A DNA stretch of 64,000 nucleotides from Chitinophagales bacterium. GTDB lineage: Bacteria; Bacteroidota; Bacteroidia; Chitinophagales; UBA2359. A model generated the notes under the pieces. It was not told where the DNA came from, ran no database searches, and was given only the letters and a program-made list of their open reading frames with translations. The stretch is taken from assembly GCA_041392475.1 (NCBI GenBank), contig JAWKLZ010000001.1, positions 1,116,001 to 1,180,000 on the forward strand. The letters are read 5' to 3'. Of the stretch, positions 36,021-45,334 are shown piece after piece. Numbering within the stretch: the first letter of the stretch is position 1; each line of letters opens with the position of its first letter. The position numbers and the translations under genes are program-made.

Positions 36021-37358
36021 TTACCGACCCAGCCAAAAAGGTATCTCAAACACTTTCTTTTCCTCCTTCCCTTCCCTTTTCCGTTCTTCAATCCGAAAAA
36101 CATTTTTGCCAACCTGCAATGAATCTGTCAAAATATAACTAATGATACCTTGCTCTCCTTTATTGGGATGTTGGTAAAACTGCCATTCTATGTCTGTATA
36201 TTTTTCGTTGTTCAAATACACTTGGTAAAACGTTTCAAAACATTGCAGGTAAGCCTTATTTTGAAGTTGACCGTATTGAAAACTGCTTATTGATTCCTCT
36301 TTATTCAATGAAGAATTCTTACAAACCTCTTCCAATTTTGCATCCAAACGTTTGACATAAGGGATAAATAATTTTACAAATTTTCCCTCCATCACATCAG
36401 AAGGAATACAAGGTTGGGTAGCATAACGGTGTTTGGGACGCAAACTATCGTAATACATCGGATTGAGCGCAAATTCGTTGCTTTCTTCAGCATAATAGAG
36501 TCGGGTTTCGATACCTTCATACTGCAATTTTGCATTTAGCAAGATGAAAAGGGTAAGTAAAGAGATGTAAACACCAATAAACACATTCATTTTTCCTACC
36601 GAAGCATTGGTAGAAAAAGTCATAGAAAGGTAATGAAATGGACGATTCAATACATTGAAAACCAATCCACTAAATGTCCAATAAATAAAAAAGTGGTATT
36701 TATCTGCAAAAGTAGTGTGTTTGAGTTTGGTATAGTTGAAAAGGGAAATGAGAACTCCAAACAAACTTATAACAACTCCCAATATTATGAAGGTGATTTG
36801 GTTATAGCGACCATCGTAGTAAGAGGGCAGTAAAAATTTGACCAGCAAACTCAATAAGAATATAGAGCTTACCAAAATACAAACACTTACCAACGACAAG
36901 ACAATCAACCCTGAAAGCGAAAAAATGATGCTACAAAGGCGGTCAATTTGCAGGCTAAAGTCTTCTAAATTGGTGATTTTTTGCCGCAATTTCTCAACAA
37001 ATTTTTTACCCCCATACGGATAATTGTCATAATCAATACCTTTAGGATAAACCGATATCAAGCCCAACACCCCTATCCAAAAGACCCGTAAGACAAAATG
37101 TATAGAAAAATTAACCGCTATGGCATAAGAAGCAATGCTTAGGTAAGTAGTGAGAATCGCCGCATACATGAGGATATCTGCGTCAAAATTAAACGCCACA
37201 TAATGTTGAAAGTCTGCTATAAGAGCAGGAAACTGCATAGTTGCAAAAATAGCCAAGCCTGATATGAGCAATTCTGGTTGCCAACTTTCTCGCTCCAAAT
37301 TTTCCAGCCATTCTGGTCGGTTGGTATTTTTGACATGGAATTGTTGATTTTCTTGCAT
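36021..37358 (-). CDS. Multi-spanning membrane protein of unknown function
   Basis: About 445 aa from the ATG at 37358 (an upstream TTG at 37391 is possible). After a short polar start (RPEWLENLERESWQPELLISG) there are about seven hydrophobic segments between residues 30 and 300, among them VLRVFWIGVLGLISVYPKGI. A soluble, charged C-terminal third follows, ending in a KEEKKVFEIPFWLGR tail. The WLENLERESWQPELLISG start recurs in uncharacterised Bacteroidota membrane proteins. No known domain recognised, no functional neighbour; the gene lies upstream of the haloperoxidase-like gene on the same strand. Confidence 0.75.
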   Translation of the reverse strand: MQENQQFHVKNTNRPEWLENLERESWQPELLISGLAIFATMQFPALIADFQHYVAFNFDADILMYAAILTTYLSIASYAIAVNFSIHFVLRVFWIGVLGLISVYPKGIDYDNYPYGGKKFVEKLRQKITNLEDFSLQIDRLCSIIFSLSGLIVLSLVSVCILVSSIFLLSLLVKFLLPSYYDGRYNQITFIILGVVISLFGVLISLFNYTKLKHTTFADKYHFFIYWTFSGLVFNVLNRPFHYLSMTFSTNASVGKMNVFIGVYISLLTLFILLNAKLQYEGIETRLYYAEESNEFALNPMYYDSLRPKHRYATQPCIPSDVMEGKFVKLFIPYVKRLDAKLEEVCKNSSLNKEESISSFQYGQLQNKAYLQCFETFYQVYLNNEKYTDIEWQFYQHPNKGEQGIISYILTDSLQVGKNVFRIEERKREGKEEKKVFEIPFWLGR

Positions 37359-37542
37359 AGATACAAAACAATGGTTTTTCAAATTTAACAATAAAATTAC
37401 ATTCTGATAGAATTAGCTCTGAATTTGCAAACTATTCAGCTTCAAACTCCGTTACACATTAGCATCTAATAAATCATAAGAGGAAAACCTACAAACTACT
37501 ATTATTTTCATCACCTAATACGCTATTTTTAAACTTCAATAC

Positions 37543-39528
37543 ATGACTAAGCAAAAGAAAATTTCCAAAACCTTTTATGAGGTAAGTTATTTATTTTCAA
37601 TGGCTTTCTGTTTTTTCTTTGCAGCCAACATGCTTGCTCAAGAGCCTAGTGAAGAAGCCATCAAGCATCAATTCCCCGATGCAAAAGCAGTGTTTTTGAA
37701 ACAACATGAAACGCTTGAAATAAACTATGGAGTAGATAAATGGAATATTCAACGTCATATAAGTGAGGAAATGTTCTACCTTGAAAACGTAGGACAGATG
37801 TTTTCGCAAAAGTCTATTTACTACACCAGTTTTGAAGACATTAAGGATTTAAAAGCCTATACAAAAGTGCCTTATGCTAAAGGTAAAAAGACACTTTACA
37901 ACGAAGTTCCCGTAGAAAAGATAGATACCAAAGATGTGATGATGGGCGGTATTTTCTATTCTGACCACAAAGAAAAAGTATTCACCTTTCCAGCCGTGAA
38001 AGAAGGAGCAATTACGTCGGTTTCTTATACCGAAGAAACGGATGAGCCTCGACTTTTGGGTGCATTTTTCTTTAGTTCCTATATCCCTGTACTTTCTTCC
38101 TCCTTCACCGTAAGTGTACCCGAAAATATAGAAATCACCTATAAGGTATTGGGAGAAAACACCGAAAACATACATTTTGCAGAGCACAAGAAAGGAGACA
38201 TAAGGCATTACACTTGGACGGCAAAAAATCTTCCAAAACTGGAGCGTGAGGATAATGCACCGAGTACAAGCTATTATGCACCTCATGTAGTAGTTTATAT
38301 CAAAAGTGGAACGTATGCTGACCAAACAGAAGAAATTATTACAGATGTTTCGGGTTTGTACAAATGGTACAACTATTTGGTGACCCAAACCGATAATGGA
38401 GAAGATACTCAATTGCAGAAAGTGGTGAATGGACTTATGGACGGAACAGAAACGGAGGAAGAAAAGGTGAAAAAGATTTTTCAATGGGTGCAAAGTAATA
38501 TCAAATATGTAGCTTTTGAAGATGGTTTGGGCGGTTTTATTCCAAGAGGTGCAGGAGATGTTTGCACCAAAAAATACGGTGACTGCAAAGACATGAGCAA
38601 TATTTTGGTGAAAATGTTGGATATTGCAGGCTTGAAAGCCTACCATACTTGGATTGGCTCTCGTGACAAGCCTTATTCTTACTACGATGTACCAACTCCT
38701 ATTGCAGACAACCACATGATTGCAGCGATAGAACTGAACGGAGAAATGGTGTTTTTGGATGCAACGGGTGAATATTTGTCTTTTGGCTATCCTACTTCCA
38801 TGATTCAAGGTAAGGAAGCTCTCATCGGCATTGATGCTGATAACTTCAAGATTATCAAAGTACCTATCATTCCGAAAGAGAAAAACGTACTTTCAGAAAC
38901 GGTAGAAGTGAGCATTGAAGGAAAGGATCTAAAAGGTTCGGCGGATTCGAAGTACATTGGTTACAAAAAAATATTTGCAGAATATGCACGATTGAGAGCT
39001 GAGGCTGATGGATCGAGTGACAAATTTTTCAACGCTTATCTCCAAAAAGGAACGAATAAGTTTGAAATCACCAAGATTGAAGAAAGTGGTTTTTACAGTC
39101 GAAACGATAATATTGATCTAAAGTATGACTTTAAGATACCTGATTACGTCAAAAAAGCAGGTGACAAACTGTATGTGAATCTCAATCTGAACCGCAAGTA
39201 TAGCGACCAAGATATTGACTTGGAAAAACGAAAACTGGACAAAGAACGGGACTTCAAACAAATAGAACGCGCTACTTATCAACTGAATATCCCTGACGGT
39301 TATACGGTTGAATATTTGCCAGAAGCGAGTAGTTTTCAAGATGAAGAGTTTGGTTTTGACATTCGATATGAACAAAAGGACAATATGATTACCCTACATT
39401 CTGAAGTATATATCAATCACTTGATGCTCAAAAAAAGCAAGTTTGAGGAATGGAACAAAATGATTGATGCCATTTCAAAGGCCTATCAAGATGTGGTAGT
39501 ATTGAAGAATATGAAGGATAATGGGTAA
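37543..39528 (+). CDS. DUF3857 and transglutaminase-like domain protein, catalytic triad intact
   Basis: 661 aa with a signal peptide (cleavage near NMLAQ, residue 33). The N-terminal DUF3857 beta-rich domain covers about 55-235 (ITSVSYTEETDEPRLLGAF, HYTWTAKNLPKL). A transglutaminase-like domain follows with Cys348 in KYGDCKDMSN, His391 in ADNHMIAAIE and Asp406 in VFLDATGEY. The end holds a DUF3858-like beta domain. These periplasmic proteins are common in Bacteroidota; whether they act as peptidases or crosslinkers is unknown. A paralogue without the triad follows 374 bases downstream. Confidence 0.9.
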   Translation: MTKQKKISKTFYEVSYLFSMAFCFFFAANMLAQEPSEEAIKHQFPDAKAVFLKQHETLEINYGVDKWNIQRHISEEMFYLENVGQMFSQKSIYYTSFEDIKDLKAYTKVPYAKGKKTLYNEVPVEKIDTKDVMMGGIFYSDHKEKVFTFPAVKEGAITSVSYTEETDEPRLLGAFFFSSYIPVLSSSFTVSVPENIEITYKVLGENTENIHFAEHKKGDIRHYTWTAKNLPKLEREDNAPSTSYYAPHVVVYIKSGTYADQTEEIITDVSGLYKWYNYLVTQTDNGEDTQLQKVVNGLMDGTETEEEKVKKIFQWVQSNIKYVAFEDGLGGFIPRGAGDVCTKKYGDCKDMSNILVKMLDIAGLKAYHTWIGSRDKPYSYYDVPTPIADNHMIAAIELNGEMVFLDATGEYLSFGYPTSMIQGKEALIGIDADNFKIIKVPIIPKEKNVLSETVEVSIEGKDLKGSADSKYIGYKKIFAEYARLRAEADGSSDKFFNAYLQKGTNKFEITKIEESGFYSRNDNIDLKYDFKIPDYVKKAGDKLYVNLNLNRKYSDQDIDLEKRKLDKERDFKQIERATYQLNIPDGYTVEYLPEASSFQDEEFGFDIRYEQKDNMITLHSEVYINHLMLKKSKFEEWNKMIDAISKAYQDVVVLKNMKDNG

Positions 39529-39902
39529 GGCAAATTAAAATGCACTTTACAATCAGCTATTTATGAAATGAACTTTGTAAATTTATTTCTGAAGTGTTCC
39601 TAATCTGGCGAAGCTAGTACCATAAAATTCAAACTCAAGTATCAAATTCAAAACCGCACTTGATGTTGGGTAAGAAAATTTAAAGTCTTGCCAATGGAAC
39701 AAGCGCAAGACTTCAGTGGTTACTGACTAAGTTAATAGTCCATAGTTTTTTTCTAATAAATTGATAGTCAGTTAATTACAAAAAAGACATATTGTCATAA
39801 CTATTTGATAATCAAACCTCTGCGCCTCTCTGTCTCTGCGTTTAATATAAACTACCTGAACTATTGTAAGTAGTAAATTAAAATATATCAATTCAATAAT
39901 AG
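39529..39902. other. Intergenic region between the DUF3857 paralogues
   Basis: No gene. It holds a hairpin, AAGTCTTGC (39683-39691) pairing with GCAAGACTT (39705-39713) around 13 bases, without a T tail. It also has a CTCTGCGCCTCTCTGTCTCTGCG stretch in broken form near 39821-39842, a low-complexity motif that resembles 55118-55136 read on the other strand. The promoter of the second paralogue should lie in the last 100 bases. Confidence 0.4.
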
Positions 39903-41855
39903 ATGAAAACCATGTTCAAAAAAATCATTTTCCCTTTTGTGCTATTGTTTCTTACTTTTTCTGCAATGGCGCAAAAATATACCCATCAAGACTACGATTG
40001 GGCAGAAACTCCTGAATTGCACGCATTTTCAGAAGCAGATATGCAAAAATCGGCCATTATCCTAAAAGATGTGCGCATTTTGGAATTTGTGTACACCGAT
40101 TTAGGCGATCTAAACCTCTTTGAAACCAAACACAAAATCGTGAAGGTGAACGAAGACAAAGCCATTGAAGCTTACAATAAGGTGTTTGTGTCAATGCGGG
40201 ATGTGGAAGATTTCACCGTTCTAAAAGCTCGGGCGATTTCACCAGATGGTAAGATTACGGAACTGAACCGTGACAATATCAAGGAATTGAAGGATGTAGA
40301 AACCTACGGTGCTTTCAAAATTTTTGCCATTGAAGGGGTAGAAAAAGGAGGTGAAATTGAATACATCTACACAACCAAACAAGATGTGAGAGAACCTTTT
40401 GGCAGGATTGTATTTCAGTCAGATGTAGAAGTAAAAGAAGTTGTGTTCAAGCTCATTTCTCCTTCTAATTTGGTTTTTGAAACCCAATCCTACAATGGTT
40501 TCCCGAAATTGACCGAAACCGAGGGCGAAGAAACCCGCACGATTAAGGCAACTGTCAAAGACATTCCCGCACTTTTGGAAGAAGACTATGCAACCTATGA
40601 ATCCAACTTGATGAAGGTAGATTACAAGTTGTCTTACAACAATGCAGGACTGAAGAAAAAAGAATTGTATTCGTGGACAGAAGCAGCGCAGTATTTTGGA
40701 AGTATCTTGGTAAATGACTCTGAGGAGGCTACCGAGATGCTGAAAAAAGAACTGAAAGCACTGAAAGTGAAAAAAATGGGTGAAGAGCAAAAAATCAAAA
40801 CCATCGAAAACTATGTGAAAGACAATTTTTCTTTGGAGGCGAATGCGGGAGCGGAATACGGTCAAGTGGAGAAAATTTTGGTCAATAAATTTGCAAGTGA
40901 GTTTGGATTGAACCGCCTTTTTGCGGCCTTTTTGCAGGTGGCAGAGATTGATTTTGAAGTAGTGCTGACCAGCAATCGGTTTCAGTCTAAATTTGACAAA
41001 GACTTCACGAGTTGGACCAACCTCACAGACATCATTTTTTACTTTCCAAAATATGATAGCTATGTAACTGCACCGATGATTCAATACCGCTATGGTTATG
41101 CACCTTATCAAATGGCGGAAAACTATGGTTTGTTCTTCAAATTGGGTGAAAACCCTTCTCCAGAAGTGCGCTATATCTCGATGCCAGGAGCTGATAAAAG
41201 CGTCAATAAAATAGATGCACACATTACCTTCGACAAGGACTTCAATGCCAAAATGAATGTCTTCAATGCGTGGACGGGCTACCGTGCGTCGGAGTTTCGC
41301 ACCATCCACAAATACGACGAAAACTTCATGAAAAGTCGGGTGTTGTCGGGTTTGGAAGGTGCAAAAATGCTGAATCTTGCGGTGAAAAATGAAGACTTGG
41401 CGGATAATGCCAAAGGCGGCAAAACCTTTGAGTCGGACACTGAATTGGATGTGAGTTCTTTGGTCGAAAAAGCGGGCAATAGTTACTTGTTCCGTTTGGG
41501 TGAGGTAATTGGCTCACAAGTCGAACTCTATCAGGAGCATGAACGCCAAAATGCCATCGAAATGCAGTATCCTACCTACTACGACCGTTCTATTTCTTTT
41601 GAGATTCCAGAGGGTTATACGGTGGAAGGTTTGGAGGATGCCAAAATCAATACCTATGTCGAGATTGATGGCGAAAAGGTGAATGGTTTTGAATCGGATT
41701 ATACGATTGAAGGAAATACGGTGACTATCAATGCGGATGAATTCTATCACACGATTTCTTTGCCGAAAGAAACGTATGAAGATTTCCGCAAGGTCATCAA
41801 TGCGGCGGCTGACTTCAATAAGGTGGTTTTGGTCTTGGAGAAGAAGGTGGATTGA
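39903..41855 (+). CDS. DUF3857 protein, paralogue without transglutaminase triad
   Basis: 650 aa with a signal peptide (FLTFSAMAQ, residue 24). The overall layout follows the preceding gene: a DUF3857 domain (about 60-260, with EKGGEIEYIYTTKQDVREPFG), then a region aligned to the transglutaminase core and a beta-rich end (ISFEIPEGYTVEGLEDA). At the place of the catalytic Cys stretch it reads NKFASEFGLNRLFAAFLQVA, with no Cys, and where the His is expected it reads SWTNLTDIIFYFP. The enzyme site is therefore lost, while the fold seems kept. A possible role is as a structural or regulatory partner of the active paralogue. Confidence 0.88.
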   Translation: MKTMFKKIIFPFVLLFLTFSAMAQKYTHQDYDWAETPELHAFSEADMQKSAIILKDVRILEFVYTDLGDLNLFETKHKIVKVNEDKAIEAYNKVFVSMRDVEDFTVLKARAISPDGKITELNRDNIKELKDVETYGAFKIFAIEGVEKGGEIEYIYTTKQDVREPFGRIVFQSDVEVKEVVFKLISPSNLVFETQSYNGFPKLTETEGEETRTIKATVKDIPALLEEDYATYESNLMKVDYKLSYNNAGLKKKELYSWTEAAQYFGSILVNDSEEATEMLKKELKALKVKKMGEEQKIKTIENYVKDNFSLEANAGAEYGQVEKILVNKFASEFGLNRLFAAFLQVAEIDFEVVLTSNRFQSKFDKDFTSWTNLTDIIFYFPKYDSYVTAPMIQYRYGYAPYQMAENYGLFFKLGENPSPEVRYISMPGADKSVNKIDAHITFDKDFNAKMNVFNAWTGYRASEFRTIHKYDENFMKSRVLSGLEGAKMLNLAVKNEDLADNAKGGKTFESDTELDVSSLVEKAGNSYLFRLGEVIGSQVELYQEHERQNAIEMQYPTYYDRSISFEIPEGYTVEGLEDAKINTYVEIDGEKVNGFESDYTIEGNTVTINADEFYHTISLPKETYEDFRKVINAAADFNKVVLVLEKKVD

Positions 41856-41887
41856 GATAATTGAGACTCAAAATACTATTTTTTGTG

Positions 41888-41924
41888 AGGCTTGTAGAAT
41901 TTGGATTCTGCAAGCCTTTTTTTT
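41888..41924 (+). terminator. Intrinsic terminator
   Basis: AGGCTTGTAGAAT (41888-41900) pairs with ATTCTGCAAGCCT (41905-41917) through 13 pairs including one G-U, with a TTGG loop, followed by eight T residues. It ends the transcript of the second DUF3857 gene. Confidence 0.9.
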
Positions 41925-42216
41925 CTTCAAATTCTTCCATCCAAACTGTTTATTTTGAGCGGGAAAAACTTTGTTATTTGGGCTTGTTTTTATAGCTTTG
42001 AGAGGTGAGGAGTTTTGATGTATGGGAATATCAATTACTTGGTTCACATAATCTAATACATATATTTCTATTGTATAAATATAAACTAAATAATAAGTAC
42101 CTAACCAGATTTAAAAGGATATTAAAATCTTCACAAGAATTTAATAATAAACATTTTGTGATTTTTGAAATGTACAAATAATTTTGATTAGCTACTTATT
42201 AATCTCGACTATACTA

Positions 42217-42359
42217 CTACCCACGAATAATTGAGAATTCAGCTTCTTTCATAAAGTATTGAATCATAATTGGGCATTCTGCAATATTTTGGTCTGGCAG
42301 TCCTTCTTTGATTCGTTGAATTAAGTCATTCAAGTCAAAAATATGGGTTTCAAGTTGCT
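42217..42359 (-). pseudogene. 3' fragment of an unknown gene
   Basis: A minus-strand frame ends at TAG (42219-42217) and reads LETHIFDLNDLIQRIKEGL, then PDQNIAECPIMIQYFMKE and AEFSIIRG. It is broken upstream by a stop at about 42352, right beside the motif AATATGCGGGTATTA (42360-42374). No start codon fits and no family is recognised. Codon pattern and amino-acid content look like real protein, so a gene remnant is more likely than chance, but not certain. Confidence 0.35.
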
Positions 42360-42440
42360 AATATGCGGGTATTAAACCCAAGAAAATCATCTATACCTTG
42401 GATTTTTATCATGCTGTTGAAAATTTTTTCTTCCCAAAAT

Positions 42441-42484
42441 ACTGTTCCACTCTGAGACACAAAACTGTTCCACTCTGAAACAGT
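42441..42484 (+). promoter_or_regulatory. Tandem palindromic sites upstream of a sigma-54-type promoter
   Basis: Two direct copies 23 bases apart start ACTGTTCCACTCTGA (42441 and 42464). The second forms a quasi-palindrome: arms ACTGTTCCA and TGAAACAGT around CTC, with one mismatch; the first copy has a weaker right arm. Their centres lie about 85-110 bases upstream of the -12 element of the promoter at 42546-42560, the usual place for enhancer sites of NtrC-type activators. The binding protein is unknown. Confidence 0.6.
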
Positions 42485-42545
42485 TGCTTTTCATCAAAGC
42501 TATAAATTTCAGTACATACTACTGTCTATCAAACACTTACTTAAA

Positions 42546-42560
42546 TGGCATAGCCTTTGC
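42546..42560 (+). promoter_or_regulatory. Sigma-54 (RpoN)-type promoter
   Basis: TGGCATAGCCTTTGC fits TGGCACGRNNNTTGC with correct spacing of the invariant GG (-24) and GC (-12); only the C and G after TGGCA differ. Transcription would start near 42572, 62 bases before the start of a frameshifted gene and about 700 bases before the alpha/beta hydrolase gene. Confidence 0.65.
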
Positions 42561-42633
42561 CTATAATAGAGTGTAGAAGCACATAGATACCCAGTATTTA
42601 TAACATCCCCTATACAAGCTTATTTTACATGAT

Positions 42634-43115
42634 ATGCCAAATAATAAAATTATGTTGGAAAATGGAAAAGAAAAAGAGGTGATGTATAAATCACCTTTAA
42701 GCGATGCTGAGACCATTGCTATTACCAAGTATTTCTATAAAGGTTTAACCATCCTGTTTTAGCTTCAAGATTTTCAAACAACATTGCACCACCAGACACA
42801 ATAAAATTTTTATGCGGAGCAGCTATATTTAGAAACCCTGAAGACAATATTCTGCCCTTTCCAAAGAATACAATTAATTTCACTCCTTGCTATGATGGAA
42901 GCATAGACATTAAAGAAAGTTCTGATTCATACACTGGAATAATTGGTTTTGATTTTGGAGAAGGTAGAGTTATCGTATGCACGGACCAAGGCATTTTTAG
43001 AAGTTTAGATTTACTTATTGATGGTGAGAAGATTCCTATCACTATTCATGACCCCGATTGTAACAATGCAGACTTATTTTTAAACTCAGTAAGATTGCTA
43101 GTGAAATTGCAATAA
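42634..43115 (+). pseudogene. Frameshifted gene of unknown function, possibly GIFT/DUF4350-like
   Basis: The first frame (ATG 42634, stop 42760-42762) reads ENGKEKEVMYKSPLSDAET and IAITKYFYKGLT; a second frame, open from 42741 to the stop at 43113-43115 but lacking any start, continues FNHPVLASRFSNNIAPPD. It ends GEGRVIVCTDQGIF, then CNNADLFLNSVRLLVKLQ. One extra T in the run at 42744-42746 would join both into about 160 codons. The order (a ..LSDAETIAITKYFYKG helix, then GxGRVI..D.GIF and a final N..LFLNSVRLL helix) recalls GIFT/DUF4350-type glutamine-amidotransferase-like domains, a weak similarity. The sigma-54-type promoter lies directly upstream. Confidence 0.5.
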
Positions 43116-43275
43116 AAACTACTCAAACTGTATAAAAACAATAGCTAAAAGTAGGTTTTTGAGAAGTTTTCTCCCTTCAAATAAATATTAATTGAGACAG
43201 AAAGACTCGTCTACTAAATACACCACGAAGCATAAATCCCCTATTTTATGCCATCTAAAAAAAAATCAAAAAACA

Positions 43276-44544
43276 ATGAAGTATTTTGGAATTTTAGCAA
43301 TTATGTTTTTTACGATAACACTAAAGGCACAGTCCTTTACAGGCAGTATTGCTTATGAACAAACAATCTTTAACTATCATATAAAGCTTACAGAAATAGA
43401 AAAACAGACAACGGCATTTTTTTCAAGTATAGAGATGAATGCTTATGAAATACCTTGTCAAAACACAACTTTTGACAAAGATTCGCTGAAGTTTTATGTG
43501 ATTAGTGATTATTATACTTATGAATATAAGTTCTTACTGCATGGTAAAGATTTCAAAGGACAACTAAAAGTTTCTTCAAATGAAACAGAACAATTATTAA
43601 ACACCTTTGAAACCAACTTGATTCGAGAAAACACAACAGTATCTGAAATAATTGAAAAACAGGAATTAACCTTCACTTCAAATAATATTAAGCTTTATGG
43701 CACATTATGGAAACCGAAAAATCCAATCAATAAGGGTTTGTTTTTCGTGACCTCTTCTCAAGGTAATGACCGAAGTGGAACCAACGCAGAAGCCTCATAT
43801 TTCACTAATTTAGGTTATACCGTTTTTAATTATGATAAAAGAGGTACGGGAAAATCAGAAGGCGAATGGCAATCGGCAACCATAGAAGAACTGTGTTCAG
43901 ACGATATGAATGCTATTGCCTTTTTTGCAAAAGCTGCAATGCTTCCGCTCTCTGAAATTGGAATAAAAGGAAGTAGTCAAGGCGGTATAAAAATACCATA
44001 TATATTGTCAAAAATACCTGAACTCAAATTTGGAATTTCAATAAGTTGCCCAAGAGGAACACTTTTAGAGAGTGATTTAAACAATTGGAAAAATTCAAAT
44101 ACCTCTCAAATTGGTCAAGAAAATATAGATGTAGCTGCAAAAATTCAAAAAGCAGGATATGATTATTTGGCAAATAATTTAAGCTACAAAAAATTAAATT
44201 CAATTAAAACTAAATATATGAATCAGTTTTGGTTTAAATATATTTGGATTCCTGACGAAAATATTCAAAAAGATTACAAGTTAAACTTTAGTGGATTGCC
44301 TTATTTTAAAAAAATCAGTCAGCCTATATTAGTAATTCAAGGGCTATCGGATAAAATAATACCTGAAGATAGTTATAGGGTAATAGAAAATGCTTTAAAA
44401 AAATCTAAATCAAAAAATTACGAGATTTTGACTTTTGAAAACACTACACATTCAATGATGTATTTAGATAAAGAATTTCCTTATTTTCAATTATTAACAC
44501 ACGATTATTTAAACGTAATTACTAATTGGCTTAAAAAAATCTAA
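43276..44544 (+). CDS. Secreted alpha/beta hydrolase
   Basis: 422 aa from the ATG at 43276, which opens a signal peptide (MKYFGILAIMFFTITLKAQ); an upstream frame of 28 codons has no signal and is not used. The first 130 residues are a family-specific N-terminal part. The hydrolase fold follows: YDKRGTGKSEG, the nucleophile elbow GSSQGG (Ser234), GLSDKIIPEDS with the likely acid Asp, and NTTHSMM with the likely His. It is closest in type to the serine aminopeptidase/dienelactone hydrolase-like proteins with prior cleaved substrates unknown. Codon use and base composition are more AT-rich than in the flanking housekeeping genes. Confidence 0.85.
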   Translation: MKYFGILAIMFFTITLKAQSFTGSIAYEQTIFNYHIKLTEIEKQTTAFFSSIEMNAYEIPCQNTTFDKDSLKFYVISDYYTYEYKFLLHGKDFKGQLKVSSNETEQLLNTFETNLIRENTTVSEIIEKQELTFTSNNIKLYGTLWKPKNPINKGLFFVTSSQGNDRSGTNAEASYFTNLGYTVFNYDKRGTGKSEGEWQSATIEELCSDDMNAIAFFAKAAMLPLSEIGIKGSSQGGIKIPYILSKIPELKFGISISCPRGTLLESDLNNWKNSNTSQIGQENIDVAAKIQKAGYDYLANNLSYKKLNSIKTKYMNQFWFKYIWIPDENIQKDYKLNFSGLPYFKKISQPILVIQGLSDKIIPEDSYRVIENALKKSKSKNYEILTFENTTHSMMYLDKEFPYFQLLTHDYLNVITNWLKKI

Positions 44545-44877
44545 AATAGATAATAATAGCACTGAATTAAGTAAGTAGTGTGCAACATAAATTCATTCAA
44601 TATATTCTTAATCAAACTATTAAATAACGACAAGAGAATTTAACAACAGCACTAAGCTGTTTTCGCCACAAGTCTGTGATTCCGATTTATCGGAGCAGTT
44701 CCTTTCGTATTTTTTAGCGTTTTTTGTTACTAAAAGGCTTGCTAAGACTCCCCATTTACCACATCTTTTGCACTTTTGTGATGCCCTGTCGTCGATATTT
44801 TTCAACAATCGGGTATATTTAAGGTGTAAAAGCTAATTTTTTTCATAGACTACCGTTAGACACAACAACGAAAACAA
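44545..44877. other. Intergenic region with two hairpins upstream of the ADP-ribosylglycohydrolase gene
   Basis: Contains two short perfect hairpins: AACAGC/GCTGTT (44645-44661) and TCCGAT/ATCGGA (44681-44694). A minus-strand frame at 44620-44808 (62 codons, with CKRCGKWG and NCSDKSESQTCGEN) has four cysteines but no family match; it may be the shadow of a dispersed intergenic element. TATATTTA at 44814-44821 is one base off the -7 consensus and could serve the next gene. Confidence 0.4.
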
Positions 44878-45334
44878 ATGGAATCAAATAAAGTAATAGA
44901 TGCATTATTAGGAGTTGCTATAGGCGATGCCGTTGGCGTTCCATTTGAATTTAGTTCAAAAGATAAAATGAAATCCAATCCAGCCAAGGGAATGATTGGA
45001 TATGGAACTTACAATCTACCAAAAGGAACTTGGTCTGATGATAGTTCATTGACTTTTTGTTTAGCAGAATCCTTAATCAATGGATATGATTTAGAAGATG
45101 TTTCAAAAAAATTCATTAGATGGAAAAATGAAGCGTATTGGTCTGCAAGAGGAAAGGTATTTGATATTGGAATGACAACAGCAAAAGCGATTTCAAGATT
45201 GGAGAAGTTAATAGAAGATGGTGATATAGAGGAATTAAAAAAGCAAAAGTATCATGGAAATGAGTATGATAACGGCAATGGCTCATTAATGCGAATAATT
45301 CCTTTACTTTTTTATATAAAAGGAAAACCAATTA
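44878..45334 (+). pseudogene. ADP-ribosylglycohydrolase, 5' part (interrupted by IS)
   Basis: The first 152 codons of an ADP-ribosylglycohydrolase (DraG/ARH family), which removes ADP-ribose from proteins or small molecules using two Mg ions. ALLGVAIGDAVGVPFEFSS, the metal motif TWSDDSSLTFCLAESL and NGNGSLMRIIPL are intact. The reading frame runs into the insertion element after KGKPI and ends at a stop inside it. The rest of the gene continues in frame at 47238. Joining both parts across the single copy of the 10-base target gives a complete protein of about 320 aa, so the insertion is recent. Confidence 0.9.
45325..45334 (+). repeat. Target-site duplication, left copy
   Basis: AAACCAATTA, repeated at 47238-47247, flanks the insertion element. 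In the uninterrupted gene it would occur once, giving the frame KGKPIKEQF. Confidence 0.85.

Noticed and set aside
44620..44808. 62-codon minus-strand frame with four cysteines (CKRCGKWG)
   Set aside because: It could be a zinc-ribbon fragment, but it sits across small hairpins and has no neighbour or start context; more likely the shadow of an intergenic element.
44620..44877. Integron attC-like site (TAACGAC ... GTTAGAC around hairpins) upstream of the ADP-ribosylglycohydrolase gene
   Set aside because: The core motifs fit only loosely, the intervening pairing is short, and no matching site is seen after the gene; no integrase in the window.
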